NCBI GenBank assembly: GCA_029212415.1
Contig: JARGOF010000040.1
Coordinates: 1-49,228 of the forward strand
Origin: Rhizobiaceae bacterium
GTDB lineage: Bacteria; Pseudomonadota; Alphaproteobacteria; Rhizobiales; Rhizobiaceae
Length of the DNA: 49,228 bases
Direction: 5' to 3'
In this document: positions 23,835 through 32,434 of the stretch, piece after piece
How the letters are laid out: every line of letters starts with the position of its first letter
Numbering within the stretch: the first letter of the stretch is position 1
Made by a program: the position numbers and the translations under genes
Notes under the pieces: model-generated
Seen by the model: only the letters and a program-made list of their open reading frames with translations
Databases searched by the model: none
What the model was told of the DNA's origin: nothing

Positions 23835-24914
23835 TCACTTTGCCTTTCGCGCAACCTTGTCGCCATCTGCAAATTGCCCCGTTTGGGACAACAATATTGC
23901 CAGCGGGCGCGTGGTGGCGAATGCCGCAAATATGATCACCACGACAGATGTCATCGGCACTGCCAGTATGGCACCAGCTATGCCCCACAGCGCATACCAG
24001 ACAGTCAGCGATATCAGCACGACAAAGGGGCTCAAATTCATGGAGCGGCCCAGCAGCCTCGGCTCCACCACACCGCCCATGAACATCTGTGATGCCGTCA
24101 GACTGACCAGAACAATCAGGATCGCCTCGATCGATCCGAATTGCGCGGCAGTCAGCAAGACAGGAAAGGCCACGCCAACCATGGAACCCACATAGGGTAT
24201 GTAATTCAGTACGCCGATGAGAACCGCAAAAAAGCCGGCAAAGTCCACACCGATCAACCACATGCAGGCATAGCTGATCAGCCCCAGAAGCACGTTGACC
24301 AGGGTCTTGACTGTCAAATAATCGCCGATCCGCCGGTTGATTTTTTCCGCCATATCCATGACACGCTTTGCGCCATCGCGTGAGGTGGATGCCATCACAA
24401 TCTTGCGGCTGAAATGAAGCCGTTCGGCCATCAGAAAGCTGGCATATAAAAACACCACGAAGACCTGACCTGCGAGACTGGATACCGAAGTGACCGTCGT
24501 GCTGATAACTTTCTGCAGGTCGATATCGTTTAATACGAGATTGCGAATTGTTCCCCATGAGGGTTCATCATCAATACCCAGCATTTTGGCAATTTCGCTG
24601 ACAAAGCCCAGCAGCGTTTCCTGATAACGCGGGGCGAGCGCCACAACCTGCTGAATGTTGGCTGCAAAGAGAAAAACAAGCAGGGTCACCAGCAAGATGA
24701 AGACCAGAAACGCAATCACATGCCTGAGCCATACGGGGATCAAAGCGCCGATCATTGGAATTTTTCCCAGACTATTGGCCGTCGTGCTGAGCACGTAGAC
24801 TGAAATGATTCCGGAAATGACGGGAATAAAGATGGGTTTGCCTATGCGCAGGACAAAACCCACCATGATGGCGAATGCCAGGCCATAGACCATTTTCTGA
24901 AAACGACTATTCAT
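23835..24914 (-). CDS. AI-2E family transporter
   Basis: This 359-residue integral membrane protein of the PerM/TqsA family exports small molecules or ions from the cytoplasm; some members handle autoinducer-2, others act in Na+/H+ exchange. Family features seen are the N-terminal TM pair, the amphipathic region between TM3 and TM4 (QQVVALAPRYQETLLGFVSE), DYLTVKTLVNVLLGLISYAC, the conserved LIGVLNYIPYVGSMVGVAFP and the C-terminal MGGVVEPRLLGRSMNLSPFV. The ORF is complete. It faces the divergent membrane-protein gene across the inverted-repeat element. Confidence 0.9.
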   Translation of the reverse strand: MNSRFQKMVYGLAFAIMVGFVLRIGKPIFIPVISGIISVYVLSTTANSLGKIPMIGALIPVWLRHVIAFLVFILLVTLLVFLFAANIQQVVALAPRYQETLLGFVSEIAKMLGIDDEPSWGTIRNLVLNDIDLQKVISTTVTSVSSLAGQVFVVFLYASFLMAERLHFSRKIVMASTSRDGAKRVMDMAEKINRRIGDYLTVKTLVNVLLGLISYACMWLIGVDFAGFFAVLIGVLNYIPYVGSMVGVAFPVLLTAAQFGSIEAILIVLVSLTASQMFMGGVVEPRLLGRSMNLSPFVVLISLTVWYALWGIAGAILAVPMTSVVVIIFAAFATTRPLAILLSQTGQFADGDKVARKAK

Positions 24915-25183
24915 GGATCGCGACCAGCCCTGCGGTTTACCCCATTGTGTTCCACACTGGATTAGACCGACAATACTGCCCTAAAACAAGCGCAATATTT
25001 CCAGGCGCCTCATGCCATGACAACATTGAAATGGGAAACCAACTCTTTAGCAACGGTTGGAGCCTGATTGTCTGGCGACATCATTTGCAGCCTGCAGTTC
25101 CAGGCATATAATGTATCATCGCGCAATTGTTGCCGGATCGAGCCGACAGCAAGTTTGTTGCAACTGGATAGGCTGCATGAATT
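24915..25183. other. Intergenic left flank of the inverted-repeat element
   Basis: This is the upstream region of the minus-strand AI-2E transporter gene, so it should contain its promoter. No confident -35/-10 pair or hairpin was found. Overlapping short frames are not convincing. Confidence 0.35.
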
Positions 25184-25462
25184 ATACCAAAGATCGATGA
25201 TTATGACCCATCTGACAAGCCCAGCCTGTCTGTCGGCCAGGCGCGCCGCGCAGCGCGGTCTGGGGTGGCCGGGCAAGCGACGCAACGCCGTCCGACGGAC
25301 GGGCCGGGCTCGCCGAAGGCCGGTTCGGGAAGCTCTCCGGATGGCGGCGCGCGTCTTGACCGATACCCCCTATTGCCACTCCATGCATCTCATGGTCACA
25401 CGCTTCTTGCCGGAAAACCTCCCGAACCGGTCAGATGGGTCATAATCATGTATTTTTGGTAT
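25184..25462. repeat. 279-bp inverted-repeat element with nested palindromes
   Basis: The arms are 33 bp each (25184-25216 and 25430-25462). They are inverted and match at 30 of 33 positions, sharing the core ATGATTATGACCCATCTGAC. Inside are an 11-bp inverted repeat (CCGGTTCGGGA at 25320-25330 and its complement at 25420-25430), a 13-bp palindrome CCGCGCAGCGCGG (25246-25258) and a 15-bp palindrome CCGTCCGACGGACGG (25288-25302). The core is far more GC-rich than the flanks and no gene is encoded. It resembles a non-autonomous MITE-like or structured repeat. The right arm contains the start codon of the next gene. No target-site duplication was confirmed. Confidence 0.7.
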
Positions 25463-26335
25463 TATATCCACCGCCATTGGCGCGGCGAACAATCACTCTT
25501 TCTATCCTTCTGGATCAACTTTGCTGGTCTGCGCCTGTTGATCTGGTTTGCACCTCTCCCCCACAATCTGCACAATTTGATACCGTCCAACCCGCTGCCG
25601 CTGGCTATGGCTCTGTCTCTGATGGCGGCGGATCTTCTCGTGTTCATCTGGCAGACCGTCGGTCTGCTTCGATGCGGAGAGAAACATGTCGTCAATCAGG
25701 GTGGGATGGCGCTGGTATGGGGCAGCTATGCGGCGATAATCGTCGCCGTTTTTGCTGTCGGCACCCAGTGGATCGGATTGTATCAATTGACGCTGCAACC
25801 CGCTCAAACTGAGCTCTTTACGACCCGTATGGATCGTCTCCATGCGTCCCAGTACACGTTGGCGATTTCCGATGACCGACGCATCATGCACTTCAACGGA
25901 ACCATATCGCTGGGCTCCAGCAAGGCATTGCAACGGATGCTGGACAACAATCCAAATGTCGCGCAATTGCTATTGCAAAGCGATGGCGGGAATATTTACG
26001 AAGCGCGCGGTATGGCCGCCATAATCATGCAACGTCAATTGAACACGCGCGCAGAACAGGAATGCAGTTCAGCCTGTACAATCGTTTTCATGGCTGGCTT
26101 GAAAAGAACACTTGGCCAAAGAGGTAAATTGGGGTTTCACGGTTATCGGCTCGATACCAATACCTTCATTCCAAACGTTGATATTGCCGAAGAGCAGGAA
26201 AAAGACCGACAGTATTTTTTGGCCCGGCAGATATCCGACCCATTTGTGGACCGCATCTACAATGAGGCTTACAGCTCAATATGGTATCCGGACCGCACAC
26301 AGCTCATTGACGCCGGTATTATCGGCCCACTCTAA
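25448..26335 (+). CDS. COG3904-like membrane protein, ClpP/crotonase-type fold
   Basis: The 295-residue product starts MYFWYYIHRHWRGEQ at ATG 25448, within the right arm of the inverted repeat. Three or four TM segments cover about residues 18-110 (FWINFAGLRLLIWFAPL, PLAMALSLMAADLLVFIW, WGSYAAIIVAVFAVGTQWIG). The extracytoplasmic domain then shows MHFNGTISLGSSKALQRMLD, QLLLQSDGGNIYEARGMAAI, ECSSACTIVFMAGLKRTLG and KLGFHGYRLD. This is the pattern of periplasmic ClpP-like proteins of the COG3904 group, with Ser207/Ser208 as candidate nucleophile. The substrate is unknown. It ends 138 bp before the convergent mucR, with a hairpin between. Confidence 0.8.
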   Translation: MYFWYYIHRHWRGEQSLFLSFWINFAGLRLLIWFAPLPHNLHNLIPSNPLPLAMALSLMAADLLVFIWQTVGLLRCGEKHVVNQGGMALVWGSYAAIIVAVFAVGTQWIGLYQLTLQPAQTELFTTRMDRLHASQYTLAISDDRRIMHFNGTISLGSSKALQRMLDNNPNVAQLLLQSDGGNIYEARGMAAIIMQRQLNTRAEQECSSACTIVFMAGLKRTLGQRGKLGFHGYRLDTNTFIPNVDIAEEQEKDRQYFLARQISDPFVDRIYNEAYSSIWYPDRTQLIDAGIIGPL

Positions 26336-26434
26336 GCGATCAAGCCCATAATTTCCGTTTGAGGAAAAGTAGCGGCTGCGATCTGTTCGGCTGCTTTGTC
26401 GAAATCCGCACACTGTGCTCAATGACAAAACGGC

Positions 26435-26457
26435 GCGGACCAATCTGATCGGTCCGC
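26435..26457. terminator. Bidirectional hairpin between convergent genes
   Basis: A perfect stem GCGGACC (26435-26441) pairs with GGTCCGC (26451-26457) around a 9-nt loop, between the 3' ends of the membrane protein gene and mucR. On the minus strand it is followed by GCCGTTTTG, giving a plausible U-run for mucR termination. A weaker T-tract (AAATTTTG) lies on the plus side. Confidence 0.6.
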
Positions 26458-26472
26458 ACTGTAAATTTTGCC

Positions 26473-26895
26473 TTATTCTTCGTCCCGCTTGTGACCCAGC
26501 TTCATGTCTCTGGCCAGTCGTGAACGCTTTTCAGCATAGGCTGGTGCAACCATCGGATAACTCGAAGGCAAATTCCATTTTGATCGATAACCCTCGGGCG
26601 TCAATTCGTGATAGGTCATCAGATGTCGTTTCAATGATTTGAACTTCAACCCGCATTCCAGACAGGTGAGCTGATGGTCCTGCAATGACTTGTTTATGTT
26701 CACTGCCGGCTTCTGGTTCATCGGCGTTTCAGCCTTACCATTTCCACCCATCGCCCCAAGTGCATTGTGCACCTCGGAAATCAGGATCGAAAGATCACCT
26801 GTCTGCACGACATTGTTGCTAACGTAAGCTGCGACCACCTCAGCCGTCAGTTCCACCAGTCGATTTTCTCGACCGGAATCAATTTGTTCATCCAT
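26473..26895 (-). CDS. mucR: MucR/Ros family zinc-finger transcriptional regulator
   Basis: This 140-residue regulator controls exopolysaccharide, motility and virulence genes in rhizobia and brucellae. The start is ATG 26895 (MDEQIDSGRENRLVEL); the in-frame TTG 12 bp upstream is less likely. The N terminus has the oligomerisation helix region (LVELTAEVVAAYVSNNVV, LSILISEVHNAL). The prokaryotic C2H2 finger is CLECGLKFKSLKRHLMTYH with Cys78, Cys81, His91 and His96. It is followed by the typical LTPEGYRSKWNLPSSYPMVA and PAYAEKRSRLARDMKLGHKR. It is complete and could control the nearby surface-glycan genes, although these lie far away. The AT-rich upstream region may be its own target. Confidence 0.95.
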   Translation of the reverse strand: MDEQIDSGRENRLVELTAEVVAAYVSNNVVQTGDLSILISEVHNALGAMGGNGKAETPMNQKPAVNINKSLQDHQLTCLECGLKFKSLKRHLMTYHELTPEGYRSKWNLPSSYPMVAPAYAEKRSRLARDMKLGHKRDEE

Positions 26896-27493
26896 TTTGC
26901 GCCTCAATATTGATCTTATTCAGTTTACAAGACCCGCCAGAACCTGTTGTCACCCAGCATGCATTCGCATCGGCGAGTCATAAATCAGCATACAAGCCGA
27001 ATAGTATTTTATCAATATATGAAATTGATATAAATTTTATGTACTTAACTATATTGTATATTGAACATAAACATCATGGTTGAGAGGAATGGATACACCC
27101 TCAAATTTCTATTGGAAACCGCAAATACCCGCATTTCTGGGAAACAGGGCATCACCAATGGCAAAAATATATATGTTAACTAAACCGCGTTCGCAATATA
27201 TTTTCATAATTTCGTTTGGATTTGCCTAACAAATATTTGATTATTGGCCCGCCAAACAGCTGCCCCAAACGTCAAAAATGCATTGGAATCGGCGCAAATA
27301 TCGAATCAGTGGTATCTGCTGGAAATCGCTTTCTTAAGCTTTGATATCACCATTGCTGTGACGCAAATAGCTGAAGACCGCCGCTTTCGCGGCTTCTGAT
27401 GCGGAATGTAGACGTCAACTGTCATTCAAAACGGCCATACGATATGGGAAAGAACAGTTCACGACCAAATGGGACAATTGATCTTGAAGCATT
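26896..27493. other. AT-rich intergenic region upstream of mucR
   Basis: This 598-bp interval has no supported gene. Positions about 26990-27240 are strongly AT-rich with T-tracts and TATATT-like steps (TATATGAAATTGATATAAAT, ATATATATG), the kind of sequence bound by MucR/H-NS-like regulators. A short frame of 35 codons (27076-27183) has no ribosome binding site. A hairpin GCCGC-TTTC-GCGGC (27380-27393) lies downstream of the IalB-like gene. Autoregulation of mucR is inferred only from the known family behaviour. Confidence 0.5.
27380..27393 (-). terminator. Possible terminator after the IalB-like gene
   Basis: The stem GCCGC pairs with GCGGC around TTTC; on the minus strand the loop is GAAA, a stable GNRA tetraloop. 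It lies about 100 bp past the IalB-like stop. The following GGTCTTC is a poor U-tract, so this is tentative. Confidence 0.3.
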
Positions 27494-28123
27494 CTATTGC
27501 AGAATGTTGCGCTGATAATCCTCAAACGCTTGGCCAAACGGCATCATCGGCCAGTTCCGCACTCCGGTTCGCCCGTCTACATTGGTAAAGTTGATCTGCA
27601 TCTCCAATGCATCAGCAGTCTGATCGGAAAATACGCGCACCAATGCTTCGGCTGCGGGACCAGTAAAACTGCATACACCTCTGTTGAAGCAATCGTCTTG
27701 AATACCCCATACCGATTTGCCCTCGCGGGACAGCTGGACACCGATGGTTTGGAAGGGCATGGAACCGTCTAGTCCGAAGTCAACTTTAAGCCCCTTCCCA
27801 TCAGAACTGACGAAGGCTGCAATTGTGGCGCCACCCTCCTGTGTCTCCGGTGCTTCCATTGGATTGAAAACATCGATGTAACGAATATAACAACGTTCCT
27901 TGGTGGGGGCCGTCAGATTGACCGGTTGGATACCAAATTCATGCGTTCTGGTGTCACATATGGATTCCCAATTTCCGTATTGATTGTAGCGGGTGGTGAC
28001 CCATTCTTGCTTTGCAACTTCTATGGTCTGAACCTGTGCAACCCCGGTTTGTGCGGGCGTCAGACAGGCCAAAGCAATCCCTCCTGCCACCAGCACTGCT
28101 GAGGCAACGGTAAAAATGCGCAT
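27494..28123 (-). CDS. IalB-like secreted protein (invasion-associated locus B)
   Basis: The 209-residue product has a typical signal peptide (MRIFTVASAVLVAGGIALAC, cleavage near residues 28-30). The mature part matches the IalB pattern: YGNWESICDTRTHEFG, a Cys in ERCYIRYIDVFNP, KGLKVDFGLDGSMPFQTIGV, DDCFNRGVCSFTGPAAEAL with two further Cys, and MPFGQAFEDYQRN at the end. Members are periplasmic or outer-membrane-associated proteins common in alphaproteobacteria. A role in invasion is known only for Bartonella. It lies downstream of the orphan DUF6362 gene in the same orientation, separated by 234 bp. Confidence 0.75.
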   Translation of the reverse strand: MRIFTVASAVLVAGGIALACLTPAQTGVAQVQTIEVAKQEWVTTRYNQYGNWESICDTRTHEFGIQPVNLTAPTKERCYIRYIDVFNPMEAPETQEGGATIAAFVSSDGKGLKVDFGLDGSMPFQTIGVQLSREGKSVWGIQDDCFNRGVCSFTGPAAEALVRVFSDQTADALEMQINFTNVDGRTGVRNWPMMPFGQAFEDYQRNILQ

Positions 28124-28357
28124 TGCATCGCTCCGATTCTGTATTCAGAATTTGGTTTTGCCTTCGGCCACCCTGAATAACCCAATGTATTCAAGCCGCC
28201 AGACAATAATTGTAGGACCGATATGGGGGCAAAATATTTTCTGACAAGTGGAACTAAAGCAAATGTGAACGAAAAATTTCGCAAGGAATGCGCATGGCTC
28301 CGATCCTGAACATGTGTTTTGCCGCGTGCCCCCTGACAGGCAAATGCAGAAAGGCCG

Positions 28358-28948
28358 TCACCGCTGGATATGGCGGATATCCGGCAACTCAGTATTGACC
28401 GTCGGTCGGGCGTTTTTCGCACGCCAGTGGGTTTCATAGGAGGCTTTGGGGACCGGTGGCAGATCTGCATTGCCACTCCTGTCAATGCAGATCCTGTCAG
28501 GGTCACAAGTCACCGATGCTGCTTTGCGTGAGATATGCGCAGCATTGAGGCGACGGGCAATTTCCTGGCAAAGGCGACTGATCTCTCTACGCAGGGTGCG
28601 GCTGTTCATGCAGTTTTGCACGGCAAACAAACGAAGCGACCTGCCATGCGCGCATTTTACGCGAGCCCAGCTATAAAGAAGTCGCCGGTCCTCGGCGGTA
28701 TCAAGCGCGTTAATCCAGGTCCAACATTCTTCCATCTGGTCTATTGCACCTGCATTTGGCAGCCGTCGATAGCGCAAGGGAACTGCAACATCGCCATCTT
28801 GATGGCGCCGCTGCGGTTCTGGCATGGAACTCCCAAAGGCCCTGGGCCCGGTTACTTTGGGGCAAAGCATGAGAGTTTCAGTCGCTTCAATGACGCGATA
28901 TTCAACGGCCTTGGCCGTCCATTCTTCAAAATCCGGAGACGATTTCAT
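28358..28948 (-). CDS. DUF6362-like protein (phage-associated)
   Basis: The 196-residue product starts MKSSPDFEEWTAKAVEYRVI (28948). An in-frame upstream ATG at 29026 gives an unlikely extension. The centre reads MEECWTWINALDTAEDRRLL, then YSWARVKCAHGRSLRLFAVQ and MNSRTLRREISRLCQEIARR. This WxWIxALDxxEDRRLLYxWA pattern with a later helix-turn-helix-like helix belongs to the DUF6362 group, usually found near packaging or replication genes in alphaproteobacterial phages. Here it is isolated among host genes, 6 kb from the terminase, so it may be a leftover of the prophage early region. No enzymatic function is known. Confidence 0.6.
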   Translation of the reverse strand: MKSSPDFEEWTAKAVEYRVIEATETLMLCPKVTGPRAFGSSMPEPQRRHQDGDVAVPLRYRRLPNAGAIDQMEECWTWINALDTAEDRRLLYSWARVKCAHGRSLRLFAVQNCMNSRTLRREISRLCQEIARRLNAAHISRKAASVTCDPDRICIDRSGNADLPPVPKASYETHWRAKNARPTVNTELPDIRHIQR

Positions 28949-29152
28949 ACCTGCCCTCACCGCAATTAAAAACAGGACATACCACGAACAGTTTGCTTCC
29001 TTAATGCCAATAGTGAGAATTTCCATCCAGGCAGCCCGGACAAAGGGTCAGCAACAAATTCCTATACGGCTTTCGTGCTCCAGGCTGTGAGAAGCAAGAC
29101 CCAACGCCGCCCTATTCCCTTTCAGCTGTGTCCGCTCTGATGTCTTTCAACG

Positions 29153-30805
29153 CTATCCCAAGAGACCGAAATAGGCATCCATAGGTGGGATTGTAATCAT
29201 TCCGTCTCGGAGTTCGCCCTTGAACCCACTTCCATTCAGTGTCTGGACACCCTCATCGGGAACCGCAAGATTGCGCGTTTTTGCGGACAGGTTAAAGGCG
29301 CAATAGATCGTCTCATTGCCATGACTTCGCCGGAAACAAAACAGGTGTTCGTCCTGTCCATCCAGTTCAATCGACCCCTTGATCAGCGGCTGATGCCGTT
29401 TGCGAAAGGCAATGAAGCGCCGGTAATGATTGAGAACGGATTCTGGATTCGCTGCCAGGATATTCACCGCCTGTCCGCAATGTACTTGTGGAACCGGCAA
29501 CCATGGCTTGACCGCAGAAAATCCGGCGTTCAAAGCATTGTTGTCCCATACCATAGGTGTGCGGCAACCATCACGACCCTTGAAGGTCGGCCAGAATTCA
29601 ATTCCATAGGGGTCCTGCAAGTCTTCGAACTGAATTTCCGCTTCTGGAAGGCCAAGTTCTTCACCTTGGTAAAGACACACCGAGCCGCGCAATGACAACA
29701 ACAGGCCGACCTGGACCTTCAGATGCTGGTCGGAACCGCCAAATGTCTTTGACCAGCGTGATGCATGCCGCTCGACATCGTGATTGGAAAATGCCCAGCA
29801 GGCCCAGCCATCCGATACACCCGTCTCAAAACCTGTCACAACCTGACGCAAATAGTTGGCGCTTGGTGGCGTTGCCGAGAGCAGGTCAAAACTGTAGCAC
29901 ATGTGCAATTTGTCAATGCCTGCAGTGTATTGTGCAACAATCTCCATTCCCCTTTGTGCGTCCCCCACCTCACCAACGGACGCAGAGCCAGGATATTGAT
30001 CCAGCAGCTGCCGAAACCGCTGCAGAAAGGCCAGATTTTCCGGCTGGTTCTTGTCGAATTGGTGGTCTTGATAGTTATAGGGATTGACGTCCGGGGCTAT
30101 GCTTGCGTTGCGCGATTGCACATCAAGCGGCGGATTGCTGCGCAATTGCCTGTCGTGGAAATAGAAATTGACCGTGTCGAGCCGAAATCCATCCACACCC
30201 AGTTCCAGCCAGAAACGCACCGCATCAAGCACAGCGTCCTGCACATCGCCATTGTGCAAATTCAGATCTGGCTGTGTCGCAAGAAAATTGTGCAGATAAT
30301 ATTGCCTGCGGCTGGTGTCCCAGTGCCAACTCGATCCACCAAAGATCGACAACCAATTGTTGGGCGGCGTCCCATCGGGTTTTGCATCGGCCCAGACATA
30401 CCAGTCCGCCTTTGCATTATCCCTGCTACTGCGGCTTTCGCAGAACCATTCATGGTCACTGGATGAGTGTGACAGGACCTGATCAATCATCACCCTGAGG
30501 CCCAGTTCATGCGCCCTGCTGACCAGCGTCTTGAAATCGTCTATCGTCCCGAAGACTGGATCGACATCCTTGTAATTTGTAACATCGTAGCCGAAATCGC
30601 GCATGGGCGAGGTGAAGAACGGCGCAATCCACACGGCATCCACGCCAAGAGATGCTATATAGGCAAGTCGCTGCGTTATGCCCTGCAGGTCACCGGTGCC
30701 ATCGCCGGTCGTATCCTGATAGGAACGAGGATAAATCTCGTAAATGATCGCACCACGCCACCAGTCAGGGTCCACAGGCAAACCGTTTGGCATTTTTTCC
30801 GGCAT
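29153..30805 (-). CDS. Alpha-glucosidase, GH13 family
   Basis: This 550-residue retaining glycoside hydrolase cleaves alpha-glucosidic disaccharides or oligosaccharides in the cytoplasm; there is no signal peptide. The (beta/alpha)8 signatures are all present: VDAVWIAPFFTSPMRDFGYD (region I), GFRLDTVNFYF with nucleophile Asp210, VGEVGD with acid/base Glu279, and FSNHDVERH with Asp343 stabiliser. The start YPRSYQDTTGDGTGDLQGIT is typical of rhizobial AglA-like enzymes. It is not linked to an AglEFG transporter in this window. A hairpin (30874-30894) lies about 70 bp upstream of the start codon. It is complete and intact. Confidence 0.92.
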   Translation of the reverse strand: MPEKMPNGLPVDPDWWRGAIIYEIYPRSYQDTTGDGTGDLQGITQRLAYIASLGVDAVWIAPFFTSPMRDFGYDVTNYKDVDPVFGTIDDFKTLVSRAHELGLRVMIDQVLSHSSSDHEWFCESRSSRDNAKADWYVWADAKPDGTPPNNWLSIFGGSSWHWDTSRRQYYLHNFLATQPDLNLHNGDVQDAVLDAVRFWLELGVDGFRLDTVNFYFHDRQLRSNPPLDVQSRNASIAPDVNPYNYQDHQFDKNQPENLAFLQRFRQLLDQYPGSASVGEVGDAQRGMEIVAQYTAGIDKLHMCYSFDLLSATPPSANYLRQVVTGFETGVSDGWACWAFSNHDVERHASRWSKTFGGSDQHLKVQVGLLLSLRGSVCLYQGEELGLPEAEIQFEDLQDPYGIEFWPTFKGRDGCRTPMVWDNNALNAGFSAVKPWLPVPQVHCGQAVNILAANPESVLNHYRRFIAFRKRHQPLIKGSIELDGQDEHLFCFRRSHGNETIYCAFNLSAKTRNLAVPDEGVQTLNGSGFKGELRDGMITIPPMDAYFGLLG

Positions 30806-31207
30806 CGTTTGTATCCATCAATGTCAAGCCGCAGGGCATTGTTAGCGTAATGTTTCAGATCAATTTGAGCTTGGCATGCGCGTCAAACGCATGCAATTGC
30901 CCGAGACAATCAACATTCCTTATTCGACCACGATTGCGCGGCAGAGTTTTGGTCCGCCTCAGAGCGTTGATCGCGGAAAAACTGCATTTTAGGGTAGAGC
31001 GATATGGACCTTGAAATGACACGGTCAGGAAAATAATGATAACGTCAATGCAAAGTGATTTTGGTTTCTTTGTTTCATCTGTAGACAGGCATTGAATGAA
31101 GTTATGATTCGGCGGAAAACTCTGTCGGTCCGCGTGGTCGATCTATCTGATTGGCACTGTGTGAATTATCTCCCGATTTTCCATCAACAACCCCGAAGAG
31201 ACAGAAG
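30806..31207. other. Divergent promoter region of alpha-glucosidase and MFS genes
   Basis: This 402-bp interval separates the minus-strand alpha-glucosidase from the plus-strand MFS gene. Beyond the inverted repeat at 30874-30894, nothing is recognised; short frames here lack ribosome binding sites. Both promoters must lie here. Confidence 0.5.
30874..30894. promoter_or_regulatory. Inverted repeat upstream of alpha-glucosidase
   Basis: GCATGCG and CGCATGC form a perfect 7-bp inverted repeat around CGTCAAA, 69 bp upstream of the minus-strand start at 30805. It is a candidate operator or hairpin. No regulator gene is adjacent, so the factor is unknown. Confidence 0.3.
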
Positions 31208-32404
31208 ATGCAAATCAGCCTGCTGCGTGCCGCAATCGTTCTTGGACTCATGTCCTGTGTTGGCCCATTTGCCATAGATATGTATTTGCCTGCGCTACCG
31301 GCAATAGGGATCGCGCTTGGCGTCGAAGAAGCGGCGATTCAGGCGACCATCATCAGCTATTTTGCGGCCTTCGGCATCGCGCAACTGGTCTATGGGCCCT
31401 GGGCTGATCAGGCCGGACGCAAGCAGCCGGTCTATTTCGGCCTCGCCGTTTTCATTGTCGGCTCTCTTGGTTGTGCCATTACCAGCAGCATTGACGGGCT
31501 GATCGCCTGGCGTTTTGTCCAGGGCCTTGGAGCAGCCGTTGTCATGGTGGTGCCGCGCGCCATTATCAGAGACCTGCACACGGGGCCCGAAGCGACACGG
31601 TTGATGGCCATGATCATGATGGTGGTCAGCGTCTCGCCCATGCTGGCACCATTGGCCGGCAGCGGCCTGATTGCGATTGGCGACTGGCGTTTGATATTCT
31701 ATTTCCTGTGCGGCGCGGCGCTTGTGAGCCTGGTTCTCACCCGGGTCATGCTGCCGGAGACTCTGGCAAGAGAAAACCGCGTGCCGGTCAATCTGGGTGC
31801 CATGTTGCGCGGCTCCAAACACCTGTTTTGCGATCCCTACTTCATGGGCCTGACCTTTATCGGTGCATTTGGCATGGGCAGCTTTTTTGTCTTTTTGTCC
31901 AGTGCCAGCTTTGTCTATACGGGCCAATTCGGGCTGAGTCCCACGCAGTTCAGCCTGGCCTTTGCCGTGAATGCCATCGGTTTTTTTGCTGCCTCACAGG
32001 TGGCGGGGCCTCTTGGAGCACGCATCGGAATGAGCCGGGTGGTTCTCTTCGGCACACTCGGCTTTGCCTTTTTTGCCTGTCTTCTCGCCGTTGCAGGATT
32101 CGCCGGATTTGCCGACCTTTGGGTCATCATTGCCCTGCTGTTTTGCGCCAATGCGGGGCTTGGTCTGGTGATACCATCGACAATGGTGATGGCGCTCGAT
32201 CCGCACGGTGATATCGCGGGACTGGCCTCGTCACTTGGCGGAGCGATACAGATGCTGACAGGCGGTGCAATCGTTGTATTGGTATCACCCTATTTCGACG
32301 GAACCGCCCTGCCGATGATTGTGGCCATCGCGCTCTGCGCCCTGGTCGCCATGCTGTTGGTCGTTCTGGTCATGCGTCGACAAACGCCCGTCGTCGCAGG
32401 ATAG
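31208..32404 (+). CDS. Bcr/CflA-type MFS multidrug efflux protein
   Basis: This 12-TM proton-driven exporter of 398 residues starts MQISLLRAAIVLGLMSCVGP. The start is ATG 31208 with an AGACAGAAG purine stretch before it; the ORF extends further upstream without support. Family motifs are PFAIDMYLPALPAIG (20-34) in TM1, motif A YGPWADQAGRKQPVYFG (62-78) in the loop after TM2, and RFVQGLGAAVVMVVPRAIIR around TM4-5. It probably exports drugs, peptides or other toxic compounds. It stands alone with no adjacent regulator. Confidence 0.92.
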   Translation: MQISLLRAAIVLGLMSCVGPFAIDMYLPALPAIGIALGVEEAAIQATIISYFAAFGIAQLVYGPWADQAGRKQPVYFGLAVFIVGSLGCAITSSIDGLIAWRFVQGLGAAVVMVVPRAIIRDLHTGPEATRLMAMIMMVVSVSPMLAPLAGSGLIAIGDWRLIFYFLCGAALVSLVLTRVMLPETLARENRVPVNLGAMLRGSKHLFCDPYFMGLTFIGAFGMGSFFVFLSSASFVYTGQFGLSPTQFSLAFAVNAIGFFAASQVAGPLGARIGMSRVVLFGTLGFAFFACLLAVAGFAGFADLWVIIALLFCANAGLGLVIPSTMVMALDPHGDIAGLASSLGGAIQMLTGGAIVVLVSPYFDGTALPMIVAIALCALVAMLLVVLVMRRQTPVVAG

Positions 32405-32434
32405 ACAATGCATTTTGGCACAAACCTATGAGCA

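Noticed and set aside
23527-24558. A 343-codon minus frame overlapping the AI-2E transporter
   Set aside because: It is Cys/Gly/Arg-rich, out of frame with the clear transporter ORF, and shows no family pattern.
27076-27183. A 35-codon ORF in the mucR upstream region
   Set aside because: There is no ribosome binding site and no homology; it lies in an AT-rich regulatory interval.
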